Of a stretch of DNA of 64,000 nt, positions 52,940 through 63,399 are shown piece by piece. The position numbers and the translations under genes were made by a program. The stretch is from positions 62,001 to 126,000 of the forward strand of contig CANGFT010000003.1 in assembly GCA_947453205.1 (NCBI GenBank), read 5' to 3'. The first letter of the stretch is position 1; each line of letters starts with the position of its first letter. The notes under the pieces are model-generated. The model saw only the letters and a list, made by a program, of their open reading frames with translations, had not been told where the DNA came from and ran no database searches. Source of the DNA: Beijerinckiaceae bacterium. GTDB lineage: Bacteria; Pseudomonadota; Alphaproteobacteria; Rhizobiales; Beijerinckiaceae.

Positions 52940-53533
52940 ATGCGCACCGCCTCCCTTTCGCGCAAGACGCGGGAAACCGACATCGCCGTCGAGGTCACGC
53001 TCGATGGCTCGGGCAAATCCGAGATCTCCACGGGCGTGGGCTTTTTTGACCACATGCTCGACCAGATCGCGCGCCATTCCCTCATCGACCTGAAGATTCA
53101 GGCGAGCGGCGACCTGCATATCGATTTCCACCATACGGTGGAGGATGTGGGCATCGCGCTGGGGCAGGCGATCCGTCAGGCGCTGGGCGACCTCAAGGGG
53201 ATCACCCGCTACGCGGACGTGCATCTGCCCATGGACGAGACGCTGACGCGGGTGGCGCTGGACATTTCCGGCCGCGCCTTCCTCGTGTTCAGGACGGAGT
53301 TCCACACGCCCAAGATCGGGGAATTCGACACCCAGCTGGTGCGCGAATTCTTTCAGGCCTTCGCCATGAACGCCGGGATCACCCTGCATGTGGAGACGCT
53401 CTATGGCGTCAACGACCACCACATCTCCGAATCCTGCTTCAAGGGTCTGGCGCGGGCGCTGCGCATCGCCATCGCCATCGACGAGCGCCAGAGCGGACGC
53501 GTGCCCTCCACCAAGGGAACCCTGACCGGCTGA
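52940..53533 (+). CDS. hisB: Imidazoleglycerol-phosphate dehydratase
   Basis: 197 residues from ATG 52940. Sixth step of histidine synthesis. Metal-binding His clusters are [35 protein letters not shown] and the later [20 protein letters not shown]. Length matches the monofunctional enzyme. First gene of hisB-DUF2628-hisH-hisA-hisF-hisE-coaA, divergent from hslVU across 107 bp. Confidence 0.97.
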   Translation: MRTASLSRKTRETDIAVEVTLDGSGKSEISTGVGFFDHMLDQIARHSLIDLKIQASGDLHIDFHHTVEDVGIALGQAIRQALGDLKGITRYADVHLPMDETLTRVALDISGRAFLVFRTEFHTPKIGEFDTQLVREFFQAFAMNAGITLHVETLYGVNDHHISESCFKGLARALRIAIAIDERQSGRVPSTKGTLTG

Positions 53534-53537
53534 AACG

Positions 53538-54008
53538 ATGACCATTTTCACGGTTCATATCCCCTCGGGAGCCCGCGAGCCTGACGCTCTGGCGGAGGAG
53601 ATCCGGCTCGTTCCAGAGTCCGGCTCCTTCGCGGCCTTCGTCTTCGGGCCGCTGTGGCTCGCGGCCAAGGGCGCCTGGCGGGCGGCGGGCGGCTTCGCCC
53701 TCGCCATCATCGCGCTCATCGCAGCCCAGACCGCCCTAGACCTGCCGCCGGACGCGGCTGCGGCCACCCTGGCGCTCATCCATCTCTTCATCGGCCTCGA
53801 AGGGCGACAAATGGAGCGCGCGGCCTTGAGCCGGGGCCGGTTTGAACTGGTCGATGTCGTGAATGCGGCCAATGCGGAAGAGGCCGAGCATATCGCCCTG
53901 CGCCGTCTGGTCCTTGCGGCGAACCAGCGCCCCGCGCGGCCCGCCGCGCCAGGCTTCGTCAATCCTGACCTGCCCGGCATCGGGCTGTTCCCGGGCGCGG
54001 GAGGCTGA
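53538..54008 (+). CDS. DUF2628 domain membrane protein in the his operon
   Basis: 156 residues, ATG 4 bp after hisB. Two hydrophobic segments ([19 protein letters not shown] and [16 protein letters not shown]) follow a conserved start, [18 protein letters not shown], the DUF2628 hallmark. A soluble C-terminal tail follows. Function is unknown. Its fixed place between hisB and hisH in Rhizobiales suggests a membrane-linked accessory role or simple co-regulation, and neither is demonstrated. Confidence 0.85.
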   Translation: MTIFTVHIPSGAREPDALAEEIRLVPESGSFAAFVFGPLWLAAKGAWRAAGGFALAIIALIAAQTALDLPPDAAAATLALIHLFIGLEGRQMERAALSRGRFELVDVVNAANAEEAEHIALRRLVLAANQRPARPAAPGFVNPDLPGIGLFPGAGG

Positions 54009-54009
54009 T

Positions 54010-54660
54010 GTGAGCGTAGCCATCATCGACTACGGGTCCGGCAACCTGCACTCCGCCAGAAAGGCCTTCGAAACCGCCGCTGCGGACGCGGGCCTCGACC
54101 TGCCCATTCTCCTCACCAGCGATCCCGAAGTCGTCCGCAAGGCGGACCGCTTGGTTCTGCCGGGCGTCGGCGCCTTCGCCGATTGCCGCAGGGGGCTCGA
54201 CGCCATTCCCGGCATGATCGAGGCCATGGGCGAGGCGGTGCATGGCCGTGGACGGCCCTTTCTGGGCATCTGCGTGGGCATGCAGCTCCTCGCCACCCGC
54301 GGCCTCGAACATCAGGTGACCGAGGGCCTCGACTGGGTGCCCGGCGACGTCAGCGCCATCACCCCCGCCAACCCCACCCTCAAGGTGCCGCATATGGGCT
54401 GGAACACGCTCGACCAGCGCGCCCCCCATCCCCTGCTCGCAGGCATAGCGACCGGCGACAGGGGCCTGCACGCCTATTTCGTGCATTCCTATCAGCTCAA
54501 GCCCGCGCGCGAGGAGATGATCCTCGCCAGCACCACCTATGGCGGTCCCGTCACCGCCATGGTTAGCCATGGCAATATCGCAGGCACGCAATTTCATCCC
54601 GAGAAAAGCCAGACGCTCGGTCTGGCCCTGATCGCGAATTTCATGAGGTGGACGCCGTGA
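54010..54660 (+). CDS. hisH: Imidazole glycerol phosphate synthase, glutaminase subunit
   Basis: 216 residues from GTG 54010, one base after the DUF2628 stop. Class I glutamine amidotransferase: nucleophile Cys in [15 protein letters not shown], catalytic His and Glu in [14 protein letters not shown]. It supplies ammonia to HisF. The stop overlaps the hisA GTG by 4 nt (GTGA). Confidence 0.96.
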   Translation: MSVAIIDYGSGNLHSARKAFETAAADAGLDLPILLTSDPEVVRKADRLVLPGVGAFADCRRGLDAIPGMIEAMGEAVHGRGRPFLGICVGMQLLATRGLEHQVTEGLDWVPGDVSAITPANPTLKVPHMGWNTLDQRAPHPLLAGIATGDRGLHAYFVHSYQLKPAREEMILASTTYGGPVTAMVSHGNIAGTQFHPEKSQTLGLALIANFMRWTP

Positions 54661-55403
54661 TCCTGTTTCCCGCCATCGATCTCAAGGACGGGGAATGCGT
54701 CCGTCTCATCCATGGCGACATGGCGCAGGCGACGGTGTTCAACACCAATCCGGCCGCGCAGGCCTCAGCTTTCGAGGCGCAGGGCTTCGACTATCTCCAT
54801 GTCGTCGATCTCGACGGCGCCTTCGCGGGCAAGCCCATGAACGCGCGCGCCGTCGAGGCGATCATCGCCGCGGTGAAGATGCGCGTGCAGCTGGGCGGCG
54901 GCATCCGGGATCTGCGCACCATCGAGGGCTGGCTCGGCAAGGGCATCTCCCGCGTCATCATCGGCACCGCGGCGGTGAAGGATCCCGAGCTCGTGCGCGA
55001 GGCCGCAAGGCTGCATCCCGGCCGCATCGCGGTGGGGGTCGACGCGCGCGACGGGCTCGTGGCGGTCGAGGGCTGGGCTAAGGTCTCGCAGATCTCGGCG
55101 GTGGAGCTTGGCAAGCGTTTCGAGGACGCAGGCGTCTCCGCCATCATCTACACCGACATCGCGCGTGACGGCGTGCTGAAAGGCCTCAACATCGAGGCGA
55201 CGCTGGCGCTCGCCGAGGCCCTGACGATCCCCGTGATCGCCTCGGGGGGCCTCGCCTCGCTCGACGACATCCGGCGTCTGCTGCAGCCTGACTGCGCCCG
55301 CCTCGCCGGCGCCATCTCGGGCCGCGCGCTCTATGACGGGCGCCTTGATCCGGCTGAGGCGCTTGACCTCATCCGGCGCGCGAAGGAGGGCCTGCGTGCT
55401 TAA
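54657..55403 (+). CDS. hisA: ProFAR isomerase
   Basis: 248 residues from GTG 54657 with GAGG upstream. (Beta/alpha)8 isomerase: catalytic Asp in [15 protein letters not shown] and a second in [14 protein letters not shown], with [19 protein letters not shown] at the phosphate site. Overlaps hisH by 4 nt and hisF by 8 nt. Confidence 0.96.
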   Translation: MILFPAIDLKDGECVRLIHGDMAQATVFNTNPAAQASAFEAQGFDYLHVVDLDGAFAGKPMNARAVEAIIAAVKMRVQLGGGIRDLRTIEGWLGKGISRVIIGTAAVKDPELVREAARLHPGRIAVGVDARDGLVAVEGWAKVSQISAVELGKRFEDAGVSAIIYTDIARDGVLKGLNIEATLALAEALTIPVIASGGLASLDDIRRLLQPDCARLAGAISGRALYDGRLDPAEALDLIRRAKEGLRA

Positions 55404-56157
55404 GCGCCGCGTCATCCCCTGCCTCGACGTCAAGGACGGGCGCGTCGTCAAGGGCGTGAACTTCGTCGATCTGCGCGACGCCGGCGATCCCGTGGAGAGC
55501 GCCATCGCCTATGACCGGGCGGGCGCGGACGAACTGTGCTTTCTCGACATCACCGCGAGCCACGAAAACCGCGGCATCATCCTCGACGTCGTCAGCCGCA
55601 CGGCGGAGGCCTGCTTCATGCCGCTCACGGTCGGCGGGGGCGTGCGCACCACCGACGACATCCGCAAGCTCTTGCTGGCGGGCGCGGACAAGGTCTCCAT
55701 CAACACAGCCGCCGTCCATAACCGCGACTTCGTGCGCGAGGCGGCGGAGAAATTCGGCAGCCAGTGCATCGTCGTCGCCATCGACGCCAAAGCTGTCGCG
55801 CCGGGCAGATGGGAGATCTTCACCCACGGCGGGCGCAAGACGACCGGCCTCGACGCGGTGGACTATGCGCGCGAAGTGGTGGCGCTGGGGGCAGGCGAAA
55901 TCCTGCTGACCTCCATGGACCGCGACGGCACGAAGTCGGGCTTCGACGTCGCCCTGACACGGGCGGTGGCCGATGCGGTGTCGGTGCCGCTGATCGCCTC
56001 GGGCGGCGTGGGAAACCTCGACCATCTCGTGGCGGGCGTGACCGAGGGCCATGCGACCGCCGTGCTGGCGGCCTCGATCTTCCATTTCGGCGAATATACG
56101 ATCCGGCAGGCCAAGGAACATATGGCCAGGGCCGGCATCCCCATGCGGCTTGATTGA
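55396..56157 (+). CDS. hisF: Imidazole glycerol phosphate synthase, cyclase subunit
   Basis: 253 residues from GTG 55396, which lies within the hisA 3' end and has GAAGGAGGG ahead. (Beta/alpha)8 cyclase with catalytic Asp in [15 protein letters not shown] and another in [14 protein letters not shown], plus [16 protein letters not shown] and [11 protein letters not shown]. Partner of HisH. Confidence 0.97.
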   Translation: MLKRRVIPCLDVKDGRVVKGVNFVDLRDAGDPVESAIAYDRAGADELCFLDITASHENRGIILDVVSRTAEACFMPLTVGGGVRTTDDIRKLLLAGADKVSINTAAVHNRDFVREAAEKFGSQCIVVAIDAKAVAPGRWEIFTHGGRKTTGLDAVDYAREVVALGAGEILLTSMDRDGTKSGFDVALTRAVADAVSVPLIASGGVGNLDHLVAGVTEGHATAVLAASIFHFGEYTIRQAKEHMARAGIPMRLD

Positions 56158-56170
56158 GACGAGGCGACGA

Positions 56171-56491
56171 ATGACCAGATTCAGGCTCGCCGATCTCGAC
56201 GCCATCATCGCCTCGCGCGTTTCAACAGACGCCGGCGCCTCCTATACGAAATCGCTTCTGGATGCAGGCGTTCAGCGCGCGGCCAAGAAGTTCGGCGAGG
56301 AAGCGGTCGAGGCCGTCATCGCCGCGATGGAGAAAGACAAGACAGCGCTGATGAAGGAATCAGCCGATGTGCTGTATCATCTGCTCGTCCTCATGCGGGC
56401 GGGCGGGGTGAGCCTCGAAGAGGTCGAAGACGAATTGCAGCGGCGCACCGCGCAATCGGGCCATGCGGAAAAGGCCTCGCGACAAACATAA
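56171..56491 (+). CDS. hisE: Phosphoribosyl-ATP pyrophosphohydrolase
   Basis: 106 residues. MazG-like all-alpha hydrolase with [20 protein letters not shown] and [19 protein letters not shown], the metal-binding acidic helices. Second step of histidine synthesis. hisI is not adjacent, so the HisE and HisI activities are encoded separately here. coaA follows after 28 bp. Confidence 0.95.
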   Translation: MTRFRLADLDAIIASRVSTDAGASYTKSLLDAGVQRAAKKFGEEAVEAVIAAMEKDKTALMKESADVLYHLLVLMRAGGVSLEEVEDELQRRTAQSGHAEKASRQT

Positions 56492-56519
56492 TGATGACGG
56501 CGAAAAGCCGGAGATGGGA

Positions 56520-57473
56520 ATGGACGAGCGCAGCACGATCGAGACCAGCGATGTGTCGCCCTATCGGCGCTTCAGCCGAACAGAGTGGGCGGCCCTGCGC
56601 GCCGACACGCCGCTCACCCTGACCATCGACGACCTGACCAAGCTGCAATCGATCAATGATCCGATCTCCGTCGAAGAGGTGGTCGCGATCTATCTGCCGC
56701 TGTCGCGTCTGCTGGCGCTCTATGTCGCGGCGACGCAGGGCCTCTTCAAGGCGACGCAAAGATTTCTCGGCGCCGAAGATGGCAAGGTGCCCTATATCAT
56801 CGGCGTGGCGGGCTCCGTCGCGGTGGGCAAATCGACCACAGCCCGCGTGCTCAAGGCGCTTCTGTCGCGCTGGCCCAACACGCCGAAGGTCGAGCTCATC
56901 ACGACCGACGGCTTCCTTCTGCCCAACGCCATTCTGGAACGCGAAGGCCTGATGGAGAAGAAGGGCTTTCCCGAGAGTTATGACGGCGGCGCGCTGGTGC
57001 GCTTTCTCGCGGAGATCAAGGCGGGCAAGCAGCGCGTGACGGCGCCTGTCTATTCGCATCTCGAATATGACGTTGTGCCGGGCCGGGAGATCGTCGTCGA
57101 CCGTCCTGACATCCTCATCGTCGAAGGGCTCAATGTGCTGTTGCCCAACAAGTTAGGCAGGCGCATTCCCTTCGTGTCCGATTTCTTCGATTTCTCGATC
57201 TATCTTCATGCGGATGAAGCCGATCTCGAACGCTGGTATGTCAACCGCTTCATGCGCCTGCGCGAGACGGCCTTCCGCGATCCCCGCTCGTTCTTCCGCA
57301 AATATGCAGACCTCAGCGATGAAGAGGCGATGATGACCGCGCGCTCCATATGGACGCGGATCAATCTGCGCAATCTGCATGAGAATGTGCTGCCCACGCG
57401 GGCGCGGGCGAGCCTTGTCCTGACGAAGGGCCCGACCCACCAGATCGAGCAGGTGGCCCTTCGCAAATTGTGA
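56520..57473 (+). CDS. coaA: Pantothenate kinase, type I
   Basis: 317 residues from ATG 56520 (GGAG about 10 bases upstream); ATG 56514 and 56463 are in frame but less likely. P-loop [18 protein letters not shown], then [31 protein letters not shown] and EGLNVLLPN are typical of bacterial CoaA. First step of coenzyme A synthesis. Last gene of the his operon; it converges on the sugar-kinase gene with 3 bp between. Confidence 0.96.
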   Translation: MDERSTIETSDVSPYRRFSRTEWAALRADTPLTLTIDDLTKLQSINDPISVEEVVAIYLPLSRLLALYVAATQGLFKATQRFLGAEDGKVPYIIGVAGSVAVGKSTTARVLKALLSRWPNTPKVELITTDGFLLPNAILEREGLMEKKGFPESYDGGALVRFLAEIKAGKQRVTAPVYSHLEYDVVPGREIVVDRPDILIVEGLNVLLPNKLGRRIPFVSDFFDFSIYLHADEADLERWYVNRFMRLRETAFRDPRSFFRKYADLSDEEAMMTARSIWTRINLRNLHENVLPTRARASLVLTKGPTHQIEQVALRKL

Positions 57474-57476
57474 TGG

Positions 57477-58475
57477 TCAGATCATCCCGCATTGCGCGGC
57501 GAGATCGCGCAGATTGGCCTGCGGACGCGCGCCATAGTGCTGGATGACCTCCGCCGCCGCGAGGCCGCCAAGCCGCGCGCAGGTGACATAATCGGCAGAG
57601 CGCGTGAGGCCCGCGAGGAAGCCAGCCGCATAGAGATCGCCAGCGCCTGTGGTGTCCACGAGCTGCTGGATGGGGAAGGCGGCGACCGCATGGGTCTCCT
57701 CGCGCGTCACCACCAGCGAGCCATCTTCCGAACAGGTCACGACGCCCAGCAGGTCTTCATTGCGCAGCGCGATGACCGCCGTCTCGAAATCAGCGGTCTG
57801 ATAGAGCGAGGTGAGCTCATGCTGATTGGCGAAGACGATGTCGACGGTCTTCTTGCGGATGAGGTCGAGGAACTCGTCGCGGTAGCGGTCGACGCAGAAA
57901 GCGTCCGACAGGGTGAGCGCCACCTTGCGGCCTGCGGCGTGGGCGATGTCGGCGGCTTTCAAGAAAGCCTGCTTGGCCGCCGGGGGATCCCACAGATAGC
58001 CCTCGAGATAGGTGATGGCGGAGGCCTTCACGGTCTCCTCATCCACATCGTCGGGGGTGAGGTTCTGGCAGGCGCCCAGATAGGTGTTCATGGTGCGCTC
58101 GCCATCGGGCGTGACCAGCACGAAGCAGCGGGCGGTCGAGGGGCCGTCCGTGGCGGGGGCGGTGGGGTAGTGCACGCCCATGGCGCGGATGTCATGGCTG
58201 AAGGCGTGGCCCGCATCATCCGCGCGCACCTTGCCGATGAAGGCGGTCCTGGCGCCGAACGAGGAAAGGCCCACGATGGTGTTGGCGGCCGACCCGCCGG
58301 AGATCACCGTTCCCGCGCCCATGATGTCGTAAAGACCGTGGGCGCGCGCCTCGTCGATCAGGGTCATGGAGCCCTTGTGGAGCTTTTCGCGAATCAGAAA
58401 ATCATCTTCGGCGCGGGCGATCACATCGACGATCGCGTTGCCAAGGCCAAGAACATCATACCGCCAGTCGGACAT
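57477..58475 (-). CDS. PfkB-family adenosine kinase-like protein
   Basis: 332 residues from ATG 58475 (GGAG upstream). Ribokinase fold with YDVLGLGNAIVDVIARAEDD, GGSAANTIVGLSSFGARTAF, and the catalytic DTTGAGDLYAAGFLAGLTRS holding the anion hole and the base Asp. Rhizobial homologues are annotated adenosine kinase, which would recycle adenosine released from the SAM cycle, but other nucleosides or sugars remain possible. Confidence 0.9.
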   Translation of the reverse strand: MSDWRYDVLGLGNAIVDVIARAEDDFLIREKLHKGSMTLIDEARAHGLYDIMGAGTVISGGSAANTIVGLSSFGARTAFIGKVRADDAGHAFSHDIRAMGVHYPTAPATDGPSTARCFVLVTPDGERTMNTYLGACQNLTPDDVDEETVKASAITYLEGYLWDPPAAKQAFLKAADIAHAAGRKVALTLSDAFCVDRYRDEFLDLIRKKTVDIVFANQHELTSLYQTADFETAVIALRNEDLLGVVTCSEDGSLVVTREETHAVAAFPIQQLVDTTGAGDLYAAGFLAGLTRSADYVTCARLGGLAAAEVIQHYGARPQANLRDLAAQCGMI

Positions 58476-58578
58476 TGAAAGCTCCATCATCGAATGGCGC
58501 CCATCTGGGGCGCAGTCTCCAGCCTCGTCAAGCGCGGCCATCCTTCGGGGCCGCTCCTAGCGAAGTTCATGCCGGTTT

Positions 58579-58953
58579 CTAACGCGGCGGCTTTCTGGCC
58601 CCATGGGCGTCGAGAAGGCCGAGCATGACCGTGATTTCACCCTCGCCCAGCGCCCCGATCTGCCGGGCGAGCCGGTTGGCGAGCTGGGTGGCCTTGGGGC
58701 TGAGCCCGGCGGTGTCGACGGTGACGCGGGGGTCCGAATCCTCGGCGAGGCGCTCCAGCTCCTCCGCCTCATCCCAGATCACGTTGAAGAAGGTGATGAT
58801 GCGCTGGACCAGATACCAGGTCGGCGCCCCGCGCCTGCCGTGCTCGAGCGCGGAGAGGTAGGCGGCGGAGACGCCGATCGCCTCAGCCATGGCCTTGAGC
58901 GTGACGCCGCGCGCGGCGCGCAGCTCCCGCAGCTTGGCGCCGAAGGGGGTCAC
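58579..58953 (-). CDS. XRE-family transcriptional regulator
   Basis: 124 residues, GTG start overlapping the smr stop by 4 nt (GTGA) with AGGGG upstream. HTH in KLRELRAARGVTLKAMAEAI, then VSAAYLSALEHGRRGAPTWY. The C-terminal part is helical and unassigned. It belongs to the Tim44-mltA-smr-HTH operon of Rhizobiales. Targets unknown. Confidence 0.88.
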   Translation of the reverse strand: MTPFGAKLRELRAARGVTLKAMAEAIGVSAAYLSALEHGRRGAPTWYLVQRIITFFNVIWDEAEELERLAEDSDPRVTVDTAGLSPKATQLANRLARQIGALGEGEITVMLGLLDAHGARKPPR

Positions 58954-59591
58954 GCTTCGCCCCTGCCGCTGGGTCGGCCGGGACGGCGGATGCGCACATA
59001 AAGCGCACCGGACCCGCCGTGGTGATGGGCGGCTTCCTCAAAGCCGATGACCACGCCGCGCAAATCAGGCGCCCGCAGCCATTGGGGCGCGCTGCGGCGC
59101 AGGACGCCGGTCTGCGAATGCCAGGAGGACAGGTCGGGCGAGCGGCCTCCCTTGCCGGTGATGACGAGCACGAGCTTCGCCCCGCTCGCCTGGGCGTTGA
59201 AGAGAAACTGCCTCAGGGCGCCATGGGCCTGATCCTGCCGCAGCCCATGCAGATCCATGACCGCATCGACCTCCACGCGCCCGCGCGAGAGCCTTTGCCG
59301 CAACCGCCGTTCAAGCGGCGAGAGGGGCGCAAGGCCGGCGGCGGGATGCTGCGGCGGGGGCGTATAGCCCGGCAGGAAGGGCGCCTTGAAGCCCGCGATG
59401 TTCTGAGGCGGCGTCTTGCCGGAGGGCTGCGCGGGGGGCGCCTCAGGCGCGGGCTCGGGGACGCGGTCAGACGCGCCGCCCCTGGCCTCCATGGGCGCGA
59501 CGGTCTGCGTCACCAACCGCCACAGGTCGATCTCCTCGCGGGTGAGGATGCGGTGGCGGGGCGCTCGCGGGGTCAGGTCCGAACGCTTCAT
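58950..59591 (-). CDS. Smr/MutS2 C-terminal domain protein
   Basis: 213 residues from ATG 59591, overlapping the mltA stop by 4 nt. A low-complexity Pro-rich N-terminal half is followed by an Smr domain with VDAVMDLHGLRQDQAHGALR (the conserved DLHG) and LVLVITGKGGR (TGKG). Smr domains cut DNA or RNA. Coupled by overlap to both mltA and the downstream HTH gene. Confidence 0.92.
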   Translation of the reverse strand: MKRSDLTPRAPRHRILTREEIDLWRLVTQTVAPMEARGGASDRVPEPAPEAPPAQPSGKTPPQNIAGFKAPFLPGYTPPPQHPAAGLAPLSPLERRLRQRLSRGRVEVDAVMDLHGLRQDQAHGALRQFLFNAQASGAKLVLVITGKGGRSPDLSSWHSQTGVLRRSAPQWLRAPDLRGVVIGFEEAAHHHGGSGALYVRIRRPGRPSGRGEA

Positions 59592-60661
59592 GGGGCCGAG
59601 CATTCCTCCGCCGGGATCAGAATGTAAAGCCCGGCCCTGTGCCGGATGTCGCCCGCCAGCGCCCCCGCCGCGTCGCCCGACCCCATGAAAAGGTCGAGCC
59701 GCGCGGGGCCAAGGATCGCCGAGCCCGTGTCCTGCCCGATCATCAGGCGGCGAAAAGGCTGAAGCCCGCCCCCGGCGCCGGGCAGAAGGCCGTCCACGAA
59801 AACCGGCAGGCCATAGGGCCAGAGATTGCGGTCCATGGCGACCGAGCGCAGCGGCGTCAAAGGCGCCCCCGCGCCGCCGATGGGGCCGCTGGCGCGCTGC
59901 GGCGACTCATCCAGGGCGAAGAAGATGTAGGAGGGGTTGCGGTGCAGAAGGTTGCGGCCGGGCTCACCGGGCGCCTGTCCCTTGTCGCGCACCCATTGCT
60001 TCAACCGCGCCAGCGACATCTCTTCCTGCGCGATCTCGCCCGCCTCTATGAGGGCGCGGCCGATGGAGGCATAGGGCTGTCCGTTGCGCCCGGCATAGGT
60101 GAGCCGAACCCGTCGCCCATCCCCAAGATCGACCGCAGCCGAACCCTGAACATGGATCATGAAGACTTCGATGGCGTCGCGCAGCCAGACCAGCGGCTGG
60201 AGCCGCTCGGGGCCCATGGCCTCTATGGCGGCGCGGTCGGGATAGGGGACGATGCGGTCAAGATCAGCCGGGCGGGCGAAGACGGGCTCGGTGAAATCTG
60301 TGGTTTTCTCAAGGGAGCCGGGAACCACCGGCTCGTAATAGCCGGTCAGGAAGGCGGACGGCTCTTCGAGCGTTTCAATCCGGCAGGGGGTGAACGAGGC
60401 TTCGAAGAAACGCCTCGCCTGCGGTCCGCTCTCGACCCGCGCGGCGACCGCTCGCTCGCAAAGGGCGCGCAGGGCGGGAGGCGCGGGCAGGGCGCCGCGC
60501 AATTCCGCTCCGCCGCCTGCGATCAGGCGCGCCGTGCGCAGGAACGTTTCGAAGGCGGCCAGATGATCGTCTTCGCCAAAGCCGGGCAGATCGGCGAAAT
60601 CGACAGGCCGCAGCCGCGCCCCCTCGGGCGCAAGCACGGCGGGCGCAGGCCTCGCGGCCAT
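59588..60661 (-). CDS. mltA: Membrane-bound lytic murein transglycosylase A
   Basis: 357 residues. MltA domain (FLTGYYEPVVPGSLEKTTDF) and 3D domain with catalytic-type Asp residues (AILGPARLDLFMGSGDAAGA) are present, with NPSYIFFALDES between. It cleaves peptidoglycan to anhydro-muropeptides. No obvious signal peptide is visible at the predicted N-terminus (AARPAPAVLAPEGARLRPVD), so export or an upstream start is an open point. Starts 1 bp from the Tim44-gene stop. Confidence 0.92.
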   Translation of the reverse strand: MAARPAPAVLAPEGARLRPVDFADLPGFGEDDHLAAFETFLRTARLIAGGGAELRGALPAPPALRALCERAVAARVESGPQARRFFEASFTPCRIETLEEPSAFLTGYYEPVVPGSLEKTTDFTEPVFARPADLDRIVPYPDRAAIEAMGPERLQPLVWLRDAIEVFMIHVQGSAAVDLGDGRRVRLTYAGRNGQPYASIGRALIEAGEIAQEEMSLARLKQWVRDKGQAPGEPGRNLLHRNPSYIFFALDESPQRASGPIGGAGAPLTPLRSVAMDRNLWPYGLPVFVDGLLPGAGGGLQPFRRLMIGQDTGSAILGPARLDLFMGSGDAAGALAGDIRHRAGLYILIPAEECSAP

Positions 60662-60662
60662 G

Positions 60663-61376
60663 TCAGTGGGCGGCTTCGGTCGCCACCAGCCGCCAGTTGG
60701 GATCCTTGGCCTTCACATCGCGGGCGAAGGTCCAGACATCCACCACATCCATGATCTTGTCCGCGCCGCCGTCGATGACGGCGCCAGCGCGGTCGCGGGT
60801 CAGGGTGATGAGCTTGGAGGCGAAACGGACCGTGATCTGCGCCGTCCCCTCCCGCAGATGGGCGTCCGCGATGGTTGCGCCGTCGATCGAGACGAAGGTG
60901 GTCTCCACGGTCTCGCCCTGGGCTTCGCGCGCGCTGATGGCGGCGGCGAAACTGTCAAAGACATCAGGGGCCAGAAGCCCGCGCAAGCCGTCACGGTCGC
61001 CGCGCGCAAAGGCTGTGACGATCATCTCATAGGCGGAGCGGGCGCCGTTTTGGAAGCCGCCCGCGTCGAAGGTGGAATCCGCAGCGGTGATGGCCTCAAG
61101 ACCTGCGAAGGCTCCGGCGTCCGCAAGCTTGCCCCAACGGGCCTCGGGCGTGGCGGGGGCGCGGTTGGCGTCGGCAGGCGCAGCGCCCGGCAGGCGGATG
61201 ACATTGCCCTGCGACGCCCCGCCAGGCGTGGCGCCGTCATCGGCGCGACGCTTGAAGGGATCATAGGGGGGCCGCTCTTCGCCGGTCCGCGTCCCCAGGA
61301 CCGACCTCAGCTTGATGAGGACGAAAATCGCCAGAACGGCGAAGATGATCGTCGAGATGTCGAAATTGTCCTGCAT
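60663..61376 (-). CDS. Tim44-domain membrane-anchored protein
   Basis: 237 residues. An N-terminal membrane anchor (FDISTIIFAVLAIFVLIKLR), a variable Pro/Ala linker, and a C-terminal Tim44-like domain (AYEMIVTAFARGDRDGLRGL, then VDVWTFARDVKAKDPNWRLV). Homologues (TimA) in alphaproteobacteria are inner-membrane proteins related to mitochondrial Tim44. First gene of the leftward Tim44-mltA-smr-HTH operon, divergent from secB. Confidence 0.92.
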   Translation of the reverse strand: MQDNFDISTIIFAVLAIFVLIKLRSVLGTRTGEERPPYDPFKRRADDGATPGGASQGNVIRLPGAAPADANRAPATPEARWGKLADAGAFAGLEAITAADSTFDAGGFQNGARSAYEMIVTAFARGDRDGLRGLLAPDVFDSFAAAISAREAQGETVETTFVSIDGATIADAHLREGTAQITVRFASKLITLTRDRAGAVIDGGADKIMDVVDVWTFARDVKAKDPNWRLVATEAAH

Positions 61377-61517
61377 CGCGTTCTTTCGGTCTCCGGAGGG
61401 GTAAGCCGCGGGCGGCGCCGTTCGTTGCTATATGTGGGCCTTCCCGCGCTTTTATGCAAAGGGGCGCCGGGGGCGGCCCGATGGCGGTCGCTGGCGCCTG
61501 AACAGCGTCGCCAAACC

Positions 61518-61547
61518 TTGTTCGGCTGATCCTTTCCATGCTAGTCC
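61518..61547 (+). promoter_or_regulatory. Possible secB promoter
   Basis: TTGTTC (61518-61523) followed after 16 bases by GCTAGTCC (61540-61547) resembles the alphaproteobacterial housekeeping pattern with a GCTA-type -10. It lies 73 bp before secB. The remainder of the 243 bp gap to the Tim44 gene is GC-rich and shows no other feature. Confidence 0.3.
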
Positions 61548-61619
61548 CCGGGCCAGAGGCGCCGATCCGCTTCCCCGGCGGGATTCGGCCCTGCTGGCTG
61601 TTTTCTGGAGATTTGCAAT

Positions 61620-62093
61620 ATGGCTGACAACGGCAATGGTGCGAATGATGAGGCGCTGCCTCAGCTGAATGTTCTGGCGCAATATACGAAGGATCTCTCC
61701 TTTGAAAACCCCAACGCGCCCAAGTCGCTGGGGCCGCAGGAGCAGGGTCCGAACATCAATATTCAAGTGAATGTGAACGCCAGGCAGCTTTCTGAAGGCG
61801 AATTTGAGGTGGATCTGATGCTCGAGGGCTCCGCCCAGGGCAAGGATTCGGTCCTGTTCAAGTTTGAGCTCAATTACGCCGGCATCTTCCGCTTCCGCAA
61901 CATTCCCGAGGCGGAGCTGCATGCGGTCATCATGATCGAATGCCCGCGCCTGCTCTTCCCCTTCGCCCGGCAGATCATCGCCGACAGCGTGCGCAACGGC
62001 GGCTTCCCGCCCCTGTTCATCGACCCCATCGATTTCGTGGCGCTCTATCGCCAGCGCATCGCCGAGATGCAGAACACATCCGGCAACGCCTGA
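61620..62093 (+). CDS. secB: Protein-export chaperone SecB
   Basis: 157 residues with GGAG upstream of ATG. Family blocks [20 protein letters not shown] and [20 protein letters not shown], then [17 protein letters not shown], are diagnostic. It keeps preproteins unfolded and hands them to SecA. Convergent with dnaQ, with 20 bp between the stops. Confidence 0.97.
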   Translation: MADNGNGANDEALPQLNVLAQYTKDLSFENPNAPKSLGPQEQGPNINIQVNVNARQLSEGEFEVDLMLEGSAQGKDSVLFKFELNYAGIFRFRNIPEAELHAVIMIECPRLLFPFARQIIADSVRNGGFPPLFIDPIDFVALYRQRIAEMQNTSGNA

Positions 62094-62113
62094 TCGACCT
62101 GTGTCTGGCGCGC

Positions 62114-62800
62114 TTATTTGATGTAGTCGCGCCAGACCGCCTTATCCCCAAGACCGGCCAGGAAGCGCCCGTGGGCTTCTGCTTCCTCGTCATTGAGCAA
62201 GGGCGCCAGCGGCGTCGGCCGTTCGCGCCGCACGCTGATCTGGCTCTTCTGGCGGATCGCCGCCTCCGACGCCAGAACAAGCGTCGCCTGCCGACCCCCC
62301 ATCAATTCCGCATAGACCTCCGCGAGGATCTCCGAATCCATGAGCGCGCCATGTTTGGTGCGGCGTGAATTGTCGATCTTGTAGCGGGCGCAGAGCGCGT
62401 CTAGCGAATTGGCGGCGCCGGGATGCTTGCGCCGGGCATAGCTGAGCGTATCGAAGGCGCGGTCGGCCGGGAGCAGAGGCAGACCCGCACGCTTCAATTC
62501 CGCATTGAGAAATTTCATGTCGAATTCGGCGTTGTGGATCACAAGCCGGGAATCGCCGATGAAGCTGAGGAAATCCGCCACGGCGTCCTTGAAGAGCGGC
62601 TTGCCCTTCAGGAATTCAGTGGAGAGGCCATGGACCCTGAAGGCGCCTTCGGGCACATCGCGCTCGGGGTCGAGATAGGTGTGATAATGCTCGCCGGTCG
62701 GGATGAAGTTGAGGACCTCGACGCAGGCGATCTCCACAAGCCGGTCGCCGGTCGCTGGATCAAGCCCTGTCGTTTCCGTGTCCAGAATGATTTCGCGCAT
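62114..62800 (-). CDS. dnaQ: DNA polymerase III epsilon subunit (3'-5' exonuclease)
   Basis: 228 residues from ATG 62800. DEDDh exonuclease: Exo[13 protein letters not shown], Exo[15 protein letters not shown] and Exo[17 protein letters not shown] supply the acidic residues and His. A short C-terminal tail follows for alpha-subunit contact. Its 5' end overlaps the coaE 3' end by 41 nt, with AAGG inside coaE as ribosome site. Confidence 0.96.
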   Translation of the reverse strand: MREIILDTETTGLDPATGDRLVEIACVEVLNFIPTGEHYHTYLDPERDVPEGAFRVHGLSTEFLKGKPLFKDAVADFLSFIGDSRLVIHNAEFDMKFLNAELKRAGLPLLPADRAFDTLSYARRKHPGAANSLDALCARYKIDNSRRTKHGALMDSEILAEVYAELMGGRQATLVLASEAAIRQKSQISVRRERPTPLAPLLNDEEAEAHGRFLAGLGDKAVWRDYIK

Positions 62801-63398
62801 GAGCGCCAGCCTTTTCGAGATAGGCGGCGGCGCGCAGAATGGATTCGACGTCGCGACCGGCCGCTTCAAAACCCCTGCTGGTGTCGACGATGAAATGCGC
62901 ACGGGCGCGCTTCTCGCGATCAGGGATCTGCCTGGCGACTATGGCCGCGAATATCTCCGGCGTCATCCCGGGGCGGGCCAGAACCCGGGACTTTTGCACC
63001 GATTCGGGGGCCGTCACGACAACGACGGCGTCGACATCCCCCGCGCCGCCGATCTCGAAGAGGAGGGGAATGTCGAGAACGACCACGGGATGGTTCTGTT
63101 TCTTAGCGGCCTCAAGAAAGGCGGCGCGCTCTTCGGCTACGAGGGGATGGACGATGGCCTCGAGGCGCTTCATCGCCACGCCATTCCCGATGACCGCCTC
63201 GCGCAGGGCCGCCCGATCAACCACCCCCTCGCGCAGCGTTCCGGGGAAGGCGGCTTCGATGAGGGGGGCTGCCCTGCCTGCGTAAAGCGCATGGACGGCT
63301 GCGTCGGAATCATGCACGGGGACGCCGCGCTGGCGGAAGAGATCAGCCGTCGCCGACTTGCCCATGCCGATGGAGCCCGTGAGCCCGAGAATGACCAT
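62760..63398 (-). CDS. coaE: Dephospho-CoA kinase
   Basis: 212 residues from ATG 63398. P-loop [20 protein letters not shown], then [12 protein letters not shown] and [14 protein letters not shown]. Last step of coenzyme A synthesis. The C-terminal tail ([15 protein letters not shown]) overlaps dnaQ and is longer than usual. coaA, the first committed CoA gene, is 6 kb away in this window. Confidence 0.95.
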   Translation of the reverse strand: MVILGLTGSIGMGKSATADLFRQRGVPVHDSDAAVHALYAGRAAPLIEAAFPGTLREGVVDRAALREAVIGNGVAMKRLEAIVHPLVAEERAAFLEAAKKQNHPVVVLDIPLLFEIGGAGDVDAVVVVTAPESVQKSRVLARPGMTPEIFAAIVARQIPDREKRARAHFIVDTSRGFEAAGRDVESILRAAAYLEKAGAHARNHSGHGNDRA

Positions 63399-63399
63399 T

